A stretch of 64,000 nucleotides of DNA from Prinsepia uniflora (taxonomy: Eukaryota; Streptophyta; Magnoliopsida; Rosales; Rosaceae). Shown in pieces: positions 61,225-64,000 of this stretch (its first letter is position 1; every line of letters starts with the position of its first letter). The stretch spans positions 4,228,501 to 4,292,500 of the forward strand of contig CM064862.1 in the NCBI GenBank assembly GCA_032719365.1. Reading direction: 5' to 3'. The translations under genes were made by a program, and so were the position numbers. The notes beneath the pieces were generated by a model. That model was given only the letters and a program-made list of their open reading frames with translations, was not told where the DNA came from and did not search any database.

Positions 61225-64000
61225 TGTAACGACCCGTCCCGGGAGTCGGGATTAGGGAAGTAATTAGTGATGGATGAACTGAGTTAATCGGTGGTTAGTT
61301 GGTTATGTTTGGACATTGGACGTAGAATGATGATTTTGCCCCTGGTTTGGGCAAAACGTTGACTTTTAGTACGGGCGGTCAATTGGGCATTGACCGATGA
61401 CTGTGACGTAGTTTGGGACGTCACAAGTCCGTAGACAGGTGGCACGCCCGATTTCGACATCCGAGGAAGAAGTTATGATGTTCGGAAGGTTGAGGGCATT
61501 TTTGTAATTTAGTTAAAATAGGGGGAAAAGTTGACTTTTTGTACGACAGGATTTTTACACGTAGACCGAAGACCGTTAGGTAGATCTCGTCGTCCTGAGT
61601 TCAACGACAGGCGGCATGCTTACATCGGACGTAGGACGAGTGAGTTACGGGTCTAGAACAGCGAAGGGCAAAATGGTAATTTGGACTCACAAGGGGCATT
61701 TTGGTCTTTTGGTGCCTTGGGATTTGTGCAAAGGAGATGAGGACAAGTGTGCAGTGTGTGATTGGATATTTTGAGATGGGACCATGGGATTTGGATACGT
61801 GGGGGTGTCTAGGGGGTTCCAGTATTCTTGCACGGGCAAATTAAACGGGTTGTGTGATTGTGTTAGTCGTGCTTGAGAGGGAGAAGAATAGAGCCTGGGC
61901 AGAGAGAAAGTTGATCGATTGCAGTGTGTATGTGTATTCTGGTGATCGGGTGGGTGAGTAGAGACTAAGTGAGAGGCTGGTGTGTGTTCTGGAGAGGTGG
62001 TGAGAGTGTGAGAGACTTAGGGACCGCGAGGAAAAACCAGGGAGAACAGAACCGAAGATCACCGTGCACGACTGTGCATTCCAAGCGATCAAACCGTCTA
62101 ATTGAAACTGTGGTGGTGTCGAGAGGCCCGAGGAGAGTCGAGTAGACACGACGGAGCTCACAATACGCAGGTAATTCCTCAATTCCTTTTGGTTGCTCTA
62201 TTTTGCCGTTTTGATTCAAACGTTTAGTCGTGAGGTTTGGGGCTGAGTCGAGGTGTTTGGTAGGTTCTAGTCGACTCAGTAGGTCCCTAGGAATCGTCTA
62301 GTTGTGAAGCCGTGATGGGAGGAAGCCCAGGTGGCCGGGAACCGAAACAGGGGATTTGGACGGGTTTCTGTTTCGAGCTTGGGAGGTAGGTTAGAGGTCG
62401 TGGTGTTGTGTTTGAGTAGGGAAATGGATTACTTAGGGTAGGGCGAAGCTAGGGGAGTTGAAAGGAACATAATTGGATGGAGAATGACAGAGAACCGATC
62501 ACGCCGGTTCAAACCGGTCTGACCATCAAAGAAGACGATGAACAGTGCCCTGTGTGCAGGCGCGTGAAGCCCACGCGCAGCCACTTTGGGCGGCGCATGG
62601 GGGCGCATGGTGGCTGTTCTGGGGAAGTGTCCAACATAGTTTTTGATCTAATCGGTGTAACGAATCTGTTGGGACAAGTTTCGGGACAATCGGACACCGG
62701 ATCGGGTTAGTTCTAAGTAGTCGAAGGTTTAGGGTTCCGTTTAGTTACGTTTTAAGTCCGGGGGAAATTGGGAAAAATTAGGAGAAACTTGGTGGACGTG
62801 TTAGTGACTCGTTTTGGTGACTCTGGACAGGTTCGAGAAAGTGGAATGGTCGGAAACGGTGGAAGTGCGCGCGTATCGAGGCGACGTCGGAATGGTATGT
62901 GAGTGGACTTTGCTTTATAACTCTTAATGCATGCATATATGTTTTTATATGTTTTCTATACGCGATTCCATGATTTGATTTGTGATCTTGATGGTTTACG
63001 GTTTTGCACATTTTTCGAGGTAATTACGGAATTTCATGTTTTACGAGATTTCAGGGAATATTGTGATTTGAACTTGGTTTTAATGATGTAGTTTCGGGAT
63101 TTGAAATACGATTTGATTTCAATGAAAGAAAAAGGATTTTGGAAAATGACTTCGGGCCTAGAGGCCCAATTCAAAAGGTGGTTTTGAGAAAAGTGATTTC
63201 GAGTTTTGGAATCGGATTTCTGGATGACGATTCGGGATTCGATTTGAGACTTGAAATGAATTCCGGGTTTGGGTTCGGAATGGTTATTTCGGATGCTAGC
63301 TTACAGAATGATGGTTGCGGACTCGGATCTGGAAATGAGATGGATATGAGTTCTGGGTTTGGATTCGGGATCCTGATGAGATTGCGGATTCGGATTCGGA
63401 AATGGAAAAAGGTTTTCAAACGGTTTTGGATTGGATTTGCTGGATCTGGTTATTGGGTTTAAAGACCCGGATTATGATTGATGGGGGATGGGCCCGGATT
63501 GGGTTTAAAGACCCGGATTGAGTTTAAAGACTCGGATATTGATATTTTCCCCTGTAGGCCTGTTGAGTTTAAAGACTCGGGAGTTTAAAGACTCAGATTA
63601 TATTGAGGCCTGGATTGAGTTTAAAGACTCGGGAGTTTAAAGACTCGGATAGATCCAGCAGGTTAGATGAATGGAAATGTGATATGGTTTTCAATAATGG
63701 TTTTTGATGGTTTTGGGCTGAGGCCCAGGAATTGGGAAAGGAAACTGCAAATGGTTTTCTTACATGGTTTTATGACATGAATTGGATATGCATGCATTTG
63801 TTTTTGCGTGGAGGGTAAAAATGTACCTGTTTTATGAATTGTTTTCAAACTTATATTTTATTTTTGTCCACTCACAGTCTTTTCGTGTTTTCGATACCCT
63901 CCAAGTTGTTGCGGCACGGGTTGTTGATCAAGAGAGATGGAGACATCACACCCGCGATCCACAGTAGATTATGCACGCTCTGGGAACTTCGGTTGCTGTT
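61225..64000 (+). mobile_element. LTR G (inserted in the LTR F element; continues past the window)
   Basis: It starts TGTAACGACCCGTCCCGGG, preceded by TCCAC (probable target duplication, 61220-61224). It is the same subfamily as LTR D. It carries seven TTTAAA-centred dyads (63455-63650) and the paired motifs at 62899 and 63866. The 3' end is outside the window, so solo versus full-length cannot be told. Confidence 0.88.
63455..63650 (+). repeat. Array of seven TTTAAA-centred dyads in LTR G
   Basis: Two GGGTTTAAAGACCC units are followed by five GAGTTTAAAGACTC units, all with matched arms. Order and spacing mirror LTR D. Confidence 0.95.

Noticed and set aside
62477..62710. 77-residue frame with a CPVC motif
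   Set aside because: It lies within LTR G over the conserved hairpin region; the Cys residues come from repeat sequence, and the frame is not kept in the other LTRs.

Overview
This window is nuclear DNA from a flowering plant, almost certainly a eudicot. Genes carry many short GT-AG introns, intergenic DNA is AT-rich, and the proteins are plant-specific types (PORR, dirigent, KIB1-type F-box, plant CCR4 with a MYND-like zinc finger). The gene order DEAD-box helicase, PORR protein, F-box/LRR protein, CCR4 matches what I recall of Arabidopsis chromosome 3 around At3g58510 to At3g58580. A Rosaceae-like genome is only a guess.

Layout. 1-2888: 3' part of a DDX3/DED1-type RNA helicase gene (+). 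4094-5337: a PORR-family organellar RNA-binding protein gene (-) broken by two frameshifts and without a start codon. 6491 to about 9070: AT-rich CACTA-like element. 10094-10480: relic of an NLR resistance-gene N-terminus. 12380-15592: intact 12-exon F-box/LRR gene. 17523-22681: intact 11-exon CCR4 deadenylase gene (-). 23460-26690: a 175-bp tandem duplication, a 1.4-kb fold-back element and an old LTR-like fragment. 26688-27230: truncated KIB1/DUF295 F-box gene (-). 29445-35880: SC35 splicing-factor gene (+), whose 4.2-kb fourth intron holds a Helitron-like insertion with captured pieces of EMG1/NEP1 and ARP8. 38361-39545: ribosomal protein eL21 (-). 41826-42413: dirigent protein (+).

42,700-64,000 is a nest of long LTRs of one retroelement group (ends TGTAAC...CA). 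Five are solo LTRs with perfect 5-bp target-site duplications, nested up to three deep. They interrupt a LINE-type RNase H relic, and removing them brings its pieces back together. A sixth is the 3' LTR of an element with a Ty3/gypsy-style polypurine tract, and a seventh runs off the window.

The most interesting signal is inside these LTRs. Every copy has a 5'-splice-like motif containing GTGAGTGG (GTAAGTGG in one) paired with a downstream inverted partner, usually GTCCACTCAC, which sits just before a pyrimidine-rich tract and AG. One copy carries a compensatory change in both halves. The pair brackets a fast-changing 0.65-1.4 kb module. In three copies this module holds arrays of a 14-bp dyad around TTTAAA whose arms are GAG/CTC or GGG/CCC but never mismatched. 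This looks like an LTR-borne intron or a paired RNA structure.

The intact host genes are housekeeping ones: translation initiation or RNA remodelling, mRNA deadenylation, splicing, ribosome and ubiquitin-ligase targeting. They form no operon or pathway cluster. Exon joins were inferred by eye from reading frame, splice consensus and remembered homologues.
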